Shown here piece after piece: positions 1 through 18,668 of a DNA stretch of 64,000 bases (within the stretch, counting starts at the first letter, position 1; the number at the start of each line of letters is the position of its first letter). The position numbers and the translations under genes are program-made. A model generated the notes under the pieces. That model saw only the letters and a program-made list of their open reading frames with translations, was not told the DNA's origin and did not search any database. Source of the stretch: Whitmania pigra (lineage: Eukaryota; Annelida; Clitellata; Hirudinida; Haemopidae); assembly GCA_021613335.1 (NCBI GenBank), contig JAJTWR010000314.1, positions 2,997,501-3,061,500 of the forward strand, read 5' to 3'.

Positions 1-671
1 AAACAACAGTATTGGATTTGGAACACAATAAATACGGATCAAGAAATCCATACAGCGCAATATCCAATCTACGCACAATTGGAGTAATTATTTCATAATA
101 CACAATTAAAATATATTTCATAATTTCATCATTCCAGAGATCTGGTTAATGTTACATATATTCACTGAGGCATAATATCGCATAATACTTATCCTAAAGT
201 TCAGCCACTAATTTAAAATAAAAGGATAAATAACTGAATGAACTGGTGAGTTTATATCAGAATTTAGTTAATTAAACAAATAAATATAAAAATAATTACA
301 AACGACATCACTCACCAGTGTTAAGAATTTTCTCAAAAAACCTTGAACCTTCTGCGAAACAACTTTGGACAAACAGGTCTGCTCAAAACACCTGCCTCGC
401 GGTTAACCAGGTGAAGAACGGTATTCGATTCGAATCCAATTTAGATTTGCAGTAGGAATAATTTACTTTCACTGAGATATTTATTCATTCATGACAATGT
501 CCCTGTTATTACGTCATCATTAGCATAATTATTATTATTATTATTATTTATGAACCTTTTTTTAACCTAAAAACTAATTTGGTACCTCAGTATAACGAGA
601 GCCTAGTGCGACCAGTTCGACTCGGTTTACGAAAGCTCTGTTCTCGTAGCGTCAACTCGGCTAGATATTCA

Positions 672-976
672 CCGCTAACATCGTCGTAGTCGTCATCACC
701 GCCGTCATCGTCATCGTCATCATCATCATCATCAGAATTACCATCGCACCACCATCGTCGTCGTCGTCGTCGTCGTTATGTTGTTGCATGAGAAACGAAG
801 GAATGGGCCTCTTTCTACAGAATTTAGAAGGAGCTGTAAGGCTGCAGTTGCACGCTCAAGCGGCGTGCACACGGTACATGTACGTGCACCTCTGTGCACG
901 TGATTATTGTGATGATGATGATGATGATAATAATAGTAATAATAATAATGAAGATGATGATGATGATGACGATGAT
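672..976. repeat. CAT/CGT and GAT trinucleotide patches
   Basis: Imperfect runs of CAT and CGT at about 680-776, followed by GAT and AAT runs at about 906-976. The short open frame across them encodes Asp and Asn runs and is explained by the repeats, so I do not call a gene. Confidence 0.75.
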
Positions 977-1555
977 GAAAGTATATGCTTGAGAGAACAT
1001 ATATGTTCCAGTGAAGTTAAGTGAGCTTTATGTGTTTTTTCACTTACATTCGCAATAAGGTAATTATGTGGTTGGCATCTTTGATGATATTTATCATAAC
1101 TGATGTTAAAATTAATCTTTTTGACATCATTTACTCGCTCTTAAGATCTGGTATGCTTATATTAGTTAAGTTTTAGTTTTATAATACAATTTTTGTTGTT
1201 TGAAACAAACCAATTTCACAAATTTTGTGTGCTAATTACTGCGAGTTCAAAATAATTTTTTTGATGTTTAAAATTCTTCAAATTTTTTCGGAAGGAATAA
1301 AAGCGACACGTAATCACAGTTTCTCGACTTCAGAAATATCTTTGCGGAGTTTCACGCTACTGTTACGTTTAAAGTGTGAAATTCAAGCTATTAATTGCAT
1401 AATGCGCACTTAATACTCAAATTAAGGATGCGATAAAAATGGCTAATGTAGCATGTTTTATTAAAAAAATATTTTTGATCGAATGAATATTTTTGAGCCC
1501 CAAACTAATAACAGATGTTATCTCGAGCGAGCAGCCAAAAGGCGCCTAACAACAA

Positions 1556-1850
<295 letters not shown>

Positions 1851-3577
1851 TTAATTATAATGATTGGAATCGTGATAAACAACTGTAAACTTTTTTTTAA
1901 ATATTCGGAATGTTTCCAGATAATCCAACGAAAATAGATATTTGCTTGGAATTTCTACGTAGCTTGGCAAGACAAAATCAACAACGGTGCAAGGCGGGAT
2001 TCGAAACCAATATCTTTCAGCCAACATTTTCATAGTAACACAAACAACAGTAACAACAAAGTATTCCTACTCAAGGTTCATTTCCTCGATAGGCACATGT
2101 GGACTAAGATTCGAAACATCAGACTTTCGGTTGGCAATTGATTTTCTGTATCCATCAGAACCCTGTTGATTATTGGCTGGAAGAGGGTGCTGAATGCTTT
2201 TAGATGATGAGTCATCAAGTCTGATCGAGTTACGAGGCTTAAAATCTTCACACAGGTTGCTGCCATTTCTCTCTGTTTGCGCAGTTGCTTCGGTGGATGT
2301 TTAGGATTCGCAAACATTTTCATCTTTCCTGCGATGGACTGTTCGCTTATTTCCGTAAACAACTCTATTATACAATTACAACACATTTTAATACAAATTG
2401 TATTATACAATCAGAACGCATTTTAATAACTTACCACGGTAATCATGAGTGGTAAATTTATCGTTAGATATATCTCCTCCGTATCATTACTTGCTTGGGA
2501 TTAATTTATCTCCGACGTATCACTTTCTCAATGGTGCGAATCAAATTTTAACACGTTTTTGAGAATGTGATAAAAGTTACAGCGGTCGTCATTATCTTTA
2601 GGGATTAGGATGCAATCCATATATCTTAAAGATGGCATGTTATTCTTATTTACCCGGATAAATTAATCTCCATATTAAAAATATCAAATCGAGTTCCAGG
2701 AAATGTGAATATTTGAATAAAGAGTCGATCGTGTTAAAATAATTCTTCCAATACAATTCAATTATACGAACTTCCCTTTTAGTGAGAGCTAAATCGTAAC
2801 TTTATTATATTTTTATGTGATTCCGAAAATACATTTTTTCTTTCAAAATTACACTAATTTGAATTCTTTGAAACGTTGTTCAAAATTCTGAAACCCGTTG
2901 AACTGAAATAAATTTATTTAATCTAACAATGCCATTCAGCAATACTGTTTACCATGTTATTTGCACTGGCTTTCTTTAATAAGACAAATGAACAACTCAT
3001 TGAAGTAAAGCAGAACATTCTTATGTTGTTGCAACAATCACGAATGGATTTTTGCATTCTTCTAGACCGGATATTTGATTATATCCAAAGTAGTGAATTT
3101 TAAGCCTCGTGCACTGTGTAATCCGTGTCTGGTCATCTCTCATCATCAGCTTTGTCTCTGAAAGCTTAGAAGATCATTTAAAATTTAAATGGCAAAGACA
3201 ATCAAGTACTCAGATAAATGAATGCTGACTTCAGGTTTCGTTAGTTCGAACTTCGACGTCTTCATAGTTCATACTTAGATGAACTTAAAATTTTTAGTTC
3301 ATAATTATATTTATAAAATTAATTGATTATATTTTTGATTTATATTTTATCAAAACCAGATAAAAATGTATGATTAATGGAAAGTAATTTTTGTTACAAC
3401 TAGGCACTTGGAAACGCATTTTGTTTTGACTACAACTTCTGCAAATGAAAACAAACCGAGAGCGAGATATTATTTAATTCAATATAATTTAATTAAATAT
3501 TTTAGTCCTGAAAAAAATTGCAGACAAAACATAAACAGAATTTGCGACAAAACTCAGTAAGCTCCAAGCAGCCGGAA

Positions 3578-6500
3578 ATGGGACTTTTGTCCTGTCAGGA
3601 ATTGCTAAATCGCTGCGTCAACTTACTGGACGCTTACGATGATTTCGATATTTCAGGAGATAATAATGATGTCGAAGAGATGCTCGAGTCTTTCAATGTA
3701 AGCTATACATTTTCTTTAATCATATAACCTTAGTAAATTCACAATTAAAAAAAAAAAGAGCTTGGATAGAGCAGATCAGGTCTTTATTGTTGAGGTTTTC
3801 CTGGGATGCTCAGAATTTTTAAAACTCCTGTCTTTAATAACTGATGATTACTACAAGCATGAGAAGGATGCCCTCATTTCAGACAGAACTCTTCTTAGAA
3901 GTAAACAGATCATTAACAATTAAATGAGGAAAAGTCAGTCTTATTTTATATTACCATTGATTTGTTTCCAGTTTTCACGTACTTGGTGACATTCCGAATC
4001 CGAGACCTCAACCTGGATGGATTGTCAGAGTTCATCCTCCAAACGAGTCAGGCCGAGAGAGTGATCCAAGTGACAAGACTTGAGTTTTTTTTAAATAGCA
4101 CTTAATTAAAAGTCAACCAACTAAAGGTTCACATGAGTAAATGTGAATTTCATTTCTTATTGGGCAGTTCCTGAAGTTTTATCTGGATGAACAGAAATTG
4201 AAATCAATTGTTTCAACAAAGTGGTGTGCAATTTGTGATGATGACTTCATAGATGACCAATTAGAACTGCTCATAAGGTTTTCTAAAATCTGAGTTTTGA
4301 GAATGTGACTCTTATTTATTGCCTATCTACTTTCACGACAACCGTTACATCTCCTTTCACAATACATTAGCATTAAAGAGGAATTATTATTTAATTGGTT
4401 TCCATTTTCATCCTCAGAGCACTTAATGACCTCCACAATATCTGTAATAGAGTTGAAGTGATTCTGAAGTCAGCTAAGAAAACAAAGAAAACTTCAAGGA
4501 GTAGGCTCTTTTGGAATTTAAATGGAAGCTTACAACTCATTTACAATTAGAGTTATTATTAATTTTTAAGTTATTCTTTGATTTTTATTAATTTTATTTA
4601 TGTTTAATTTGACTTTAATTTGAATAACCAACCAAAAATATGAAGCAAGTATTCATTAGTTGCTTTTTTTTAACATTTTACAAATGTAGGAGATTATCGA
4701 TGTTTTGGTGATGAAGTTCTGACCTTGAAACCGACGATGGTTAGAAATTAAATTAAATGTTTTAGAAATGAAATGTTTTGAATTATAAAAGACGGTATAA
4801 AATGTATCTTGCCATCTGAAGATTGAACAAGAGGGAATTTGGAATCTATTTTTGGGAGAAGGAAAGGCAGAGAAGGATGAGATTGTGAAGATGAATGTTT
4901 GGAAAAAGATATTTGTGAGATGAATTTTATCATAATGTCATCCATTTCTAGAGTTTTAAATTTAAATATAGAACAAATTTATTGCATTTACCCCAATATG
5001 GGAAGCTGTATTCATCTTGATTGTATTTATTAATGCTTCAATTTCAGAATCACCATGTCGAAGGTATAGAATTGAAGATTTACAATTTTGATGATAACTA
5101 TAATAACAGTAACAACACAAACACGAATGCAAATATCCAAACTTCAACTGGTGAAACTGCTTGCAAAAGTAAATCAAAGGTAATCTGAAAATTGTTCATC
5201 ATCTATCTGGATGTAAAAATGTAACCAATCAATATCAGGTGAATGTGATAAGAATGAACACAGCAGCCATACTGAGAGAGGGTCTACTGTATAAGAAGAA
5301 AGATGAAGAACTTATTAGAAAGTCAGACAGATACATTTTCAGATGGAATAAAACATTCATCTCAACATATATAAATAAAGATTATATTTGGCATGACCTT
5401 GATTTAAGCACTTAAGTATAAAGTATAAACTGCAATTTGCTCAAATGAAAATGTTACAAATTTTCTAATTTAATGTCAATTTTTCGTGAACCCAGGATCG
5501 ACCAATGGCAGTCGGGAAGCGGTGACCCGATAAAATACGAAGAGTGGCAGAAGAAGGTGAAGGAAGAGGAGGATCAGAAGAAGTACGAGATGGTTGAGAT
5601 GACAAGACTAATGGGGAAGTTGTCCCAAGAGCAGTCCATTCTGGCCAAGCAGAAAGCTGTGGAGGACAAGAAAAGGAGTGTGGAACTGATGAGGATCCAG
5701 GTCATCAAGTTTGCCTTAATTATGTTTAATGATCAAGAATCTATTTATTAAAGATTGAATGTAAAATGCTATTCTGCCAAATTTCATTGAAAATTCTTGG
5801 CTATAATTTCAGAAATATTTTAATTCATGGATTGAACGAATGTATTTATGCATAAGTGTTAAGATAGATAAACAGAATTTAATCAGAGACTGATTAGAAC
5901 TATGATTCGCAACTTAAAAATATCTTGATAATGTTTCAGGCAGCTGCTCTCATGCAGGAATATTTGGTCACTAAACTGATAGAGGAGGAGAAGATGAGGT
6001 GATTGTTGGATTTTCTTACATATTGACCAAATTACATTTTACAAGTTGCATTAAATTCAGTCCATATGTTGTCCATCCGTACACAGATACTGTTTCAATT
6101 CAAACATAATGTTTCTGCTAATTTTTACAAAGTTGAGTGTACTAGTAAAAGAATATCAAGCAATTCTTTAAATATTTTTGTTTCATCAGATTGAAGAGAA
6201 ACAAAGTAACTTCAATGAAGAAGGACTCTCAAGAAGCAAGGAAAAAGATGACTGAATTGAAAGCAAAAGCAGTGCAGAGCATGCAAGAAGAGATGAGGGA
6301 ATTAATGAGAGTAGCATTGGAAGAGATAAGTTTCTAATTCAAAAATCCACCAAGCTTGGAAAATATTCTTAATCATTTTAATAAAGAGTTCCTATTATTT
6401 ATGTTTACAAAATTTGCTTTTAAGCTGAAGAGGAAATGAGACAGAGACTTAAGGTAATCAGGAAGATTAGGGAGCTTGAGGCGAATAGAACTGTGAGGTC

Positions 6501-7337
6501 AAAAGTCATAGACCTTACTGAGACCTCAGGATGTGGACTGCACACCGAGATGTCTATATCAGAGGTGAAAAGCTGATATTAAAAAAATTCTTTGAAAATA
6601 TTTTTAAATGTCTAAAATTATAAATAGAATGCTTACTTATGCTTTAAATTGAAGCTGAGGGAGAGATTGAAACAAATGCAAGAGGAGGAAGCCAAACGAA
6701 TTGAGGCAAAAAAGAACGAAATCTCCTTAAACAAACAGGTTTCAATGAAGTCAATGAATGCAATTGTTTAAATATTACCCTTATTTTTTTTTTTTGCTAT
6801 GACTAATATAACGTGGTCCAAACTTCTGACAGATGAAAGAACAGATGATTCAGGAAACTTTATGCAGCATCTCAAAACATAGGGATGAAATTGCAAAAGC
6901 TGCCTGCATAAGGTGGTCTTACAAGTTACTATTAATCATGAAAACTATCTGCCATCACAACGATTTCGACATTACTAAAAACATTTGAGATAGTCAAGTT
7001 CATTGCAAATTTAAGTATTTGCTTTATCAAAAGACAAGATGAGAAAAAGCGAGCGACATCAGTTACGAGGCACAAAACACCAGCCATATTAGAGTTGGAA
7101 AGGAAATTCGAAGAATTGAGGATGCAACGGATGTCTTTGGGAAAATCTCAATGTCCAACGATTGATGTGAGAAGTGTTCCATAGCATTAATTCTCCGAAT
7201 GATGAAACTACTTTAAACATTGAATTTTATCACAGCACACGGGAACCTTTGTTTGCACAAACACCGCACCGGACGACACAGCCTGCCGCGACCAGACTGC
7301 GGACAAAAAATCTCGCGTGGAACTTTTAGCAATATAA
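3578..7337 (+). CDS. CFAP99: Cilia- and flagella-associated protein 99-like, 16 exons
   Basis: Predicted 577-residue axonemal coiled-coil protein. Exons: 3578-3697, 3759-3900, 3972-4069, 4168-4277, 4418-4500, 4690-4739, 5048-5179, 5239-5321, 5496-5700, 5940-5998, 6190-6310, 6433-6564, 6655-6738, 6833-6912, 7034-7166, 7236-7337. All phases join without stops. The N-terminal third is a globular helical region (exon 2 reads LGCSEFLKLLSLITDDYYKH, exon 3 FTYLVTFRIRDLNLDGL), resembling what I recall of the vertebrate protein. Exon 8 carries NTAAILREGLLYKKK, exon 12 KVIRKIRELEANR and exon 13 LRERLKQMQEEEAKR, all CFAP99-like. The C-terminal half is charged coiled coil. The start is the first ATG of exon 1; an upstream coding exon cannot be excluded. 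Weakest borders: exon 2 (acceptor in an A-run), exon 6 and exon 12 (acceptor GAG). Introns are mostly short, the smallest about 60 nt. The family is linked to motile cilia; the role here is inferred. Confidence 0.8.
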
Positions 7338-7369
7338 CGAAGTCGAACAGTTCACATTAAAGTTTATTT

Positions 7370-7380
7370 AATAAAATAAA
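7370..7380 (+). promoter_or_regulatory. Overlapping AATAAA polyadenylation signals
   Basis: Two overlapping AATAAA hexamers begin 33 nt after the CFAP99 stop codon, a plausible position for its 3' end. Confidence 0.55.
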
Positions 7381-8762
7381 CTCAGTGGCTTAAAATGTAA
7401 TATCATGTAAAATGATCCTTAAAATAGAACGCTTACTGAGACCGACAGCGTCTTAAAATTTGTTCGTGTGTATACATCTGTAATTACTTTGATATTAAAT
7501 AAGTGTCATTATCTAATAAAAGGTAAATTATTAAGTGTTATGATTTCTGTAGTTGTATCATTTTTTTGTTGAGAAATCTCATTTCAATTAAAGATCTATA
7601 ACTCCTTCGGAATGATTTAAACAGTTAATGGTGATCATCTTTAGAATTTGTCGTGTCGCTAAAAATATCTCTGGTCGAAATACCTGGACCCAAAACTACG
7701 GAAGGGAGTCATAAGCAAGATGGCAGTAGTGTTATAAATGTAATTAAATGTAATTAGACGTTCGCGTTTCGTCTGCTTTAATCACTCCGAGGAACCCTCC
7801 GTAATCATTTTTGAGAATTACATCGAAAAGATATTGATTGAAATAATTATATAAGTGATAATGTTAACAGATATTAAATATGATTAATGAATTTAATTTG
7901 TACTTTTTTCGTTTAATGCTTTCTTTCCACGCCAATTCAAAGAAGTGTAAAGTGGCAAGAGAAGTAATTATGGCCGTAATTATGGTAAAATTCAATAATT
8001 CACATTATATTAATTATCAGTTATAATAGCCATATCTATTTTTGATTCTTCGATTGAGGAATTCGTGTGGCAGAAATTTCTTTTACCTGGATCTAGTTAG
8101 CAAGACGGTGCTACACACCTGTGAAGATGAATTGGGTGTCTTACAGGAACGTTCGTTAATCCTGCAGATTCGATTCAAAGATTCATCTTTTCAGATCCAT
8201 TTTTATTCGATTAGTCAACGCAATTTGTTCAGCATAATAAAAAACAAAACCGTAAAATCGCTTTTATGGATTTGTGTTCAAAGTGATGAATTAAGTATGT
8301 TTTAAATACACAAGTTTTGATCATTTTGCCGATTTGTTAATATGAATAAAAATGTATAAAAAATCATTATAAGTAATTGGTCAAAGATAAGGATATGAAA
8401 TGCCTCACATAAATATAAATTGTTTGCTTTTGATTGGCCATTTAAGAACAGATTTATTTGGTAATAATTCTGAGTTAAAACTAATTTGAACTAAATGTTA
8501 ACAATCGTAAAAATTATTTTCGAAGAAAACGAATGTCACAGGGCGGCCTCCATCCTTCATAAAGCTTCAAGACGAAGCGAGGCATACGACTAATCGAGTT
8601 GACACAAGATGGACGTCGAGTATTTATTTATTTGCTATTTCGGAGATTTTGTGAATACTGAAATCTTATTAAAATAACTTTTGATTATTGATTGTTTTAA
8701 ATTTAATCACTTTGTATATATTTGTTTAAATTTTAAACAAGCCAAAGCAGCTCAACGCAGGC
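7381..8762. other. Intergenic region, no gene seen
   Basis: This AT-rich stretch lies between the CFAP99 3' end and the PPEF start. The 87-codon frame at 8042-8305 lacks splice context and family resemblance. A somewhat GC-richer patch at about 8530-8620 just before the PPEF ATG may be 5' untranslated sequence or promoter. Confidence 0.5.
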
Positions 8763-14841
<6,079 letters not shown>

Positions 14842-14843
14842 TT

Positions 14844-14953
14844 TAACAGTTGATTAACTTAACAGTTGATTAATTTTACTTAACAGTTGATTAATTTTAC
14901 TTAACAGTTGATTAATTTTACTTAACAGTTGATTAACTCAACTTAACAGTTTC
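14844..14953. repeat. 21-bp tandem repeat after the PPEF stop
   Basis: The core TAACAGTTGATTA recurs about six times; the last copies are spaced exactly 21 bp apart (core AACAGTT at about 14860, 14881, 14902, 14923, 14944), the first interval being shorter. It starts three bases after the TAG and would lie in the PPEF 3' untranslated region. Confidence 0.9.
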
Positions 14954-15243
14954 TTAAACAATTTAAACTCTTCAAACACTGCAGCTTTTGAAGTGCCAGG
15001 ATTTTCGTAGATCTGAACAGTTAAAATGACATTCTTATGAAAGTGTGACTTATTTGTAGGACTTACAACCTTTTTGTAATTATAAACTAAGTTCAAGTCG
15101 TTGTTACTTAAATATTTTTATCGACAATTTATGTTGTTGTTGAATAATTCAATTCTCAATGATTTGGTGAAATTAATTCAAAGTATTCTTCAAACTTTGC
15201 ATTTAATTTCTTTGAAGCTTAATTATGAAAAAGTAAAAGTGGA

Positions 15244-15249
15244 AATAAA
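15244..15249 (+). promoter_or_regulatory. AATAAA signal, likely PPEF 3' end
   Basis: AATAAA about 400 nt after the PPEF stop codon. The converging gene on the other strand has its own signal about 110 bp to the right, so the two transcripts end close together. Confidence 0.4.
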
Positions 15250-15353
15250 ATCAAACGCATCAAAGTAAGCTCAAAGTACAAAAGCAAATTCATTTAAAAA
15301 CATTTACAAATATGGATAATATTTAAATAATGAATCTAATTAACAAAACATCA

Positions 15354-15359
15354 TTTAAT
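15354..15359 (-). promoter_or_regulatory. ATTAAA signal on minus strand
   Basis: Minus-strand ATTAAA 63-68 nt beyond the stop of the lysine-rich frame; a plausible polyadenylation signal for that transcript and perhaps for a shared tetraspanin transcript. Confidence 0.4.
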
Positions 15360-15421
15360 TCCAGCAAGTATTTTTCTAAAAATAAGTTTTATATTGGAGT
15401 GTCAAATCTCTAAATCCTTCG

Positions 15422-16555
15422 TTATGGATTGTTAGGAATCCTTTTCAATACCGTGTGTTTTTTGGAATCCTTCATTTGTTCAAAGTTGAGGATTGAATTG
15501 TATTTCTTCGTCTTATGCTTCCCTATGACTCTGTGCTTCTTTGTCAGTTGTAAACTTCCTCTCATTGGCTCAAATGCCCTTCTTTCTGACAATTCAGTCT
15601 TTTCAAGTCTATCTTTTCGATTCTTGTCTTCAGCTTTATTTTTGCTTGACGATGTTCTGCTCTTTTCCTTACGTTTGAAAGAATTTTTTCTTTCATCAGA
15701 TCGATTATGTTTCGTCTCTTTCGCGATCTCACCTTTAAACTTTTTCTTCTTTTTACTTCTTTTACACGTTTTAAGGCTTTTGGTCTTCTTACCTCCAAGT
15801 TTGCTGTGATGAGCTTTTGATTTTCGATCTTTTTTCATAGGTCCACTTGCGTCATCGATCTTGCTTTCCGATTCTTTACCGTTTGCATTTTGGAAACTCA
15901 TTTTGTTCGATGTTTTGTGATGCTTATCGACTACTTTGCCGTGTAATTTTTTACCATCCGTGTCTCTTCTATTGAATCTTTTATCTTTCAAGTTTTTAAT
16001 TTTGCATTTATGCAGGTTTATCTTTTTCATGGTTTTTTTTTTAATGGTTTTTTTATTATTTTTAATAATTTTAAGCAAGTCTTTAAATCCGAACTTTTCA
16101 CTTTCTGTTTCAATGGATAGGTTCATATCTTCTGACTCTCTTGCTGGTTTTGCAACCGGTTTAGCAGATTTGTTTTTCAAAGCGAATAAGGATGAAGACA
16201 GGATAGCTCAACTAATCATTACACCTGGCACTCCAAGTATTCCACCTGCCACAGCCGGAACGAAGTTCATTTGCGGCTGATGACCATGGCGAACCCCGGG
16301 AGTAGGAACATATATTTGTTTGTAAATCCTCTCTCTAGGCAGAAAAAATGGCTTGTCTTTCGAGATGATAATTTTTTTGCGGTCAAGTTTTTTGTACATT
16401 TTCTGACTGTCGAGTGTGATGACTTGGTCCTCAGTTTTAAAATCATTCGACAAGTCTAAGTAGGAAGGAAGATGCTGAGATGCAACCTTAACGTCGTTTG
16501 AAACAAATTCTGCCGAATCTTCTATATCACTTATAAATATATCTTGGGGAGACAT
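15422..16555 (-). CDS. Lysine-rich protein of unknown function, 2 probable exons
   Basis: Not recognised. The ATG is at 16553-16555 and the first part (about 110 residues, beginning MSPQDIFISDIEDSAEF) is moderately acidic and ends in a hydrophobic NFVPAVAGGILGVPG. An in-frame TGA at 16208-16210 then separates it from a 252-codon, strongly basic continuation full of Lys/Arg/Ser stretches resembling nuclear localisation signals. A GT-AG pair (donor CCAG before GTGTAA, acceptor AAACCAG) would remove exactly 81 nt (16144-16224) including the TGA and restore one 350-residue protein; exons 16225-16555 and 15422-16143. If the intron is retained a short protein of 115 residues results. The ATG lies only 16 nt after the tetraspanin stop, in another frame, immediately preceded by AAG. 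That could mean a dicistronic transcript, an alternative 3' exon of the tetraspanin gene, or an independent gene. Confidence 0.55.
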
Positions 16556-16571
16556 CTTGAGGATTCATTAT

Positions 16572-18668
16572 TTATTTAAACTTGGTTTCGTTTTCGACTT
16601 TGTCCACTTTTTTAAATTCAATATTCGTCGCTTCTTGCAGAAATTCAATTTTTATTTCCTCAAAGTCTTCAATGTCTTCTTCAAATTTTGATGGACTTGT
16701 GGTTTTTAAAGTTTCCGGTTCGTGTGCAACTGAATTTTTTATCAGTGAATCCTTGCTGGTTCTTGTGGTTGTCCAAATTCAAAGATATCTTCTATTCCTG
16801 ATATCGAACTACCAAGTACAACGGGATAAATAGCATGTTGATTTTCATTGATTTCACAAATTTCCTTCCATGGGTTGCTGTAGACAATGGAAGCTTCTTG
16901 ATTCAATGATGACAGCGAGTCAAAACTTGAGGAACAGTTTGGATTTGCATGCTGGTCGGTGTTGGTTCTGTTTAAAATAAAATCTAAATCCGTGGATGCT
17001 TTTAAAACTTCTTTACTGACAAAAACCTTAGTTTTCTTTAGCTTACGATTTGGTTTAATGTGATGTGCATTGTGAAAATACATACTCGCCACTAGAGCTG
17101 ATTTATCAAAATCAATGTCAAAGTTTTCACATTCTTCATCTGATGAGTTGCGTCTGTTATTCTGATTCACATTCAAAGCCGTGAAACTTGGAAATTGTTC
17201 TGAAACTAAACAAACGTTCAAATGCACATGTTTTATTTAGCAAACAATTATAATATTTTGTTAAATATTGAGTTTCTCAAATATTGAGAAAAGAATTTTC
17301 TTACTGACCTTCAGCATTTAATAAAATGTAGCCGGCAAATACTTGACAATACACAATCATCAGTGGAACTAAAATAACCTAAAATAAAATAAATTACAAT
17401 TTGAAGCAGCAAGAAATTATCGAATCACAGAAGACAATGAAATTTAATCAAACTTCATTCAGCAGAGAAATTAAAATAAGTGCAGATCCAGTCTGCAACC
17501 ACTTTCCCAAATCATCTTCCATCTTTTTCGTGCAACCTTCTCGAAATTCTTCGGAGTTATTTTGTTCGAAATTGAAACTGAGCAGGCAGAGGTTGTAGGT
17601 TTTGAATGGATCGCAACAACTATCTGGAAGGGTTGGATGAGACGTTGAGGTCACGAGAAGGTTGCTGTCTCCTTCGATTTCGTTCTTTTCTTCAGGTGGT
17701 GAATCGTGTGCCTGGAAATTACGATAGAGTAACCAATCTCTGAAGTCCTTGAAACCGCAGCAATGGTACTTGGTCTGCAACGTGTCCAAAGAATTTCGAA
17801 TGGACTGGTCATTGTCGTACTTTCCAATCAGTTGCAAGGCATCCGACACGATGTTCTAAAAACAGTTTTATAGATCTTATTTACCTATACAATTTATACT
17901 AATTACAATTTCATTAGTATTAATGTTATTAATATTACTATGATTAACATTTTGACATACCTGTACCGTGTTTGCGTGATAATGCTGATGAAGAACATAT
18001 AAAATTGTGATGAGAATAGTAGAAATTATCTGCATCAGTAACATCAAACCCAACAATTTCATTTGATATCTTGGATTTTTGCAATTCTTCTTTGCAAGTC
18101 TATGAATCTAAAACATAATCATGTTCCATTCTCATTAATAATTCTCTGTCAAAATTGTTATTTATAGAATTTACTCTCAGATCTTGATTAAACTAAAATC
18201 TTATGAATTATATTCTGTACAGACATTGTGGCCTCTAATTTTTATTTTCCTACAATTTTTTCTAATACTTTATTGTAGACATATTGCAACATGTTGCTAG
18301 TCTCATGTTCTGTGCCAAAAGTTATGGTCACTAATCTGTTAGTTATAAAGTTAGGTGCAATCGTGATACGCTTGGAAAAGTACTTATTTTTAAAGTTAAG
18401 CCGATTAAAAATCTAAACCAACAATTAGAGACATCACGTGAAGTAGAATGGACGTGACCGACACTGAAACGTAAGAACCAACAAGGAAAACGCTCGAAGT
18501 TAAGAGGTTGTTCTCGTCTGAAATGGCTCGATTTTCTTGAAGAAATTCATGAACAGAGGAACCAACGATCATCATCAAGCAAGAGGTTACGATTCCAAAC
18601 GACGAGAGACTGAAGAATAAAATCCATGCGGCCTTTTTCAGACTAAAATTTTGAATTCTCTCAAGCAT
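16572..18668 (-). CDS. Peripherin-like tetraspanin with long cytosolic tail, 6 exons
   Basis: Predicted 471-residue four-pass membrane protein. Exons in transcript order: 18423-18668, 17961-18107, 17454-17855, 17309-17378, 16813-17205, 16572-16729; phases join throughout. Exon 1 holds two membrane segments, exon 2 the third (KLLGLMLLMQIISTILITIL), exon 4 the fourth. The large extracellular loop in exon 3 carries the tetraspanin CCG motif in YHCCGFKDFRDWL and a second SCC, with six cysteines in all; CCG followed by FRDW is reminiscent of peripherin-2/RDS and ROM-1. The cytosolic tail of about 190 residues, encoded by the last exons, is much longer than usual for the family and is acidic, Ser- and Glu-rich. 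The last intron is 83 nt. The exon 1 donor (ATT then GTTGGT) is the one that keeps phase. Peripherins shape photoreceptor disc rims in vertebrates; function here is not established. Confidence 0.82.

Noticed and set aside
1990..2005. tRNA B-box-like GGTTTCGAATCCC on the minus strand, and GTTCGAATCC near 61172
   Set aside because: I could not fold a cloverleaf or find a properly spaced A box, so neither a tRNA gene nor a tRNA-derived SINE is supported.
2078..2410. 110-codon minus-strand frame with a seemingly normal amino-acid mix
   Set aside because: No family resemblance, no splice context and no neighbouring exons. It could be a fragment of an old repeat, but nothing in the sequence supports this.
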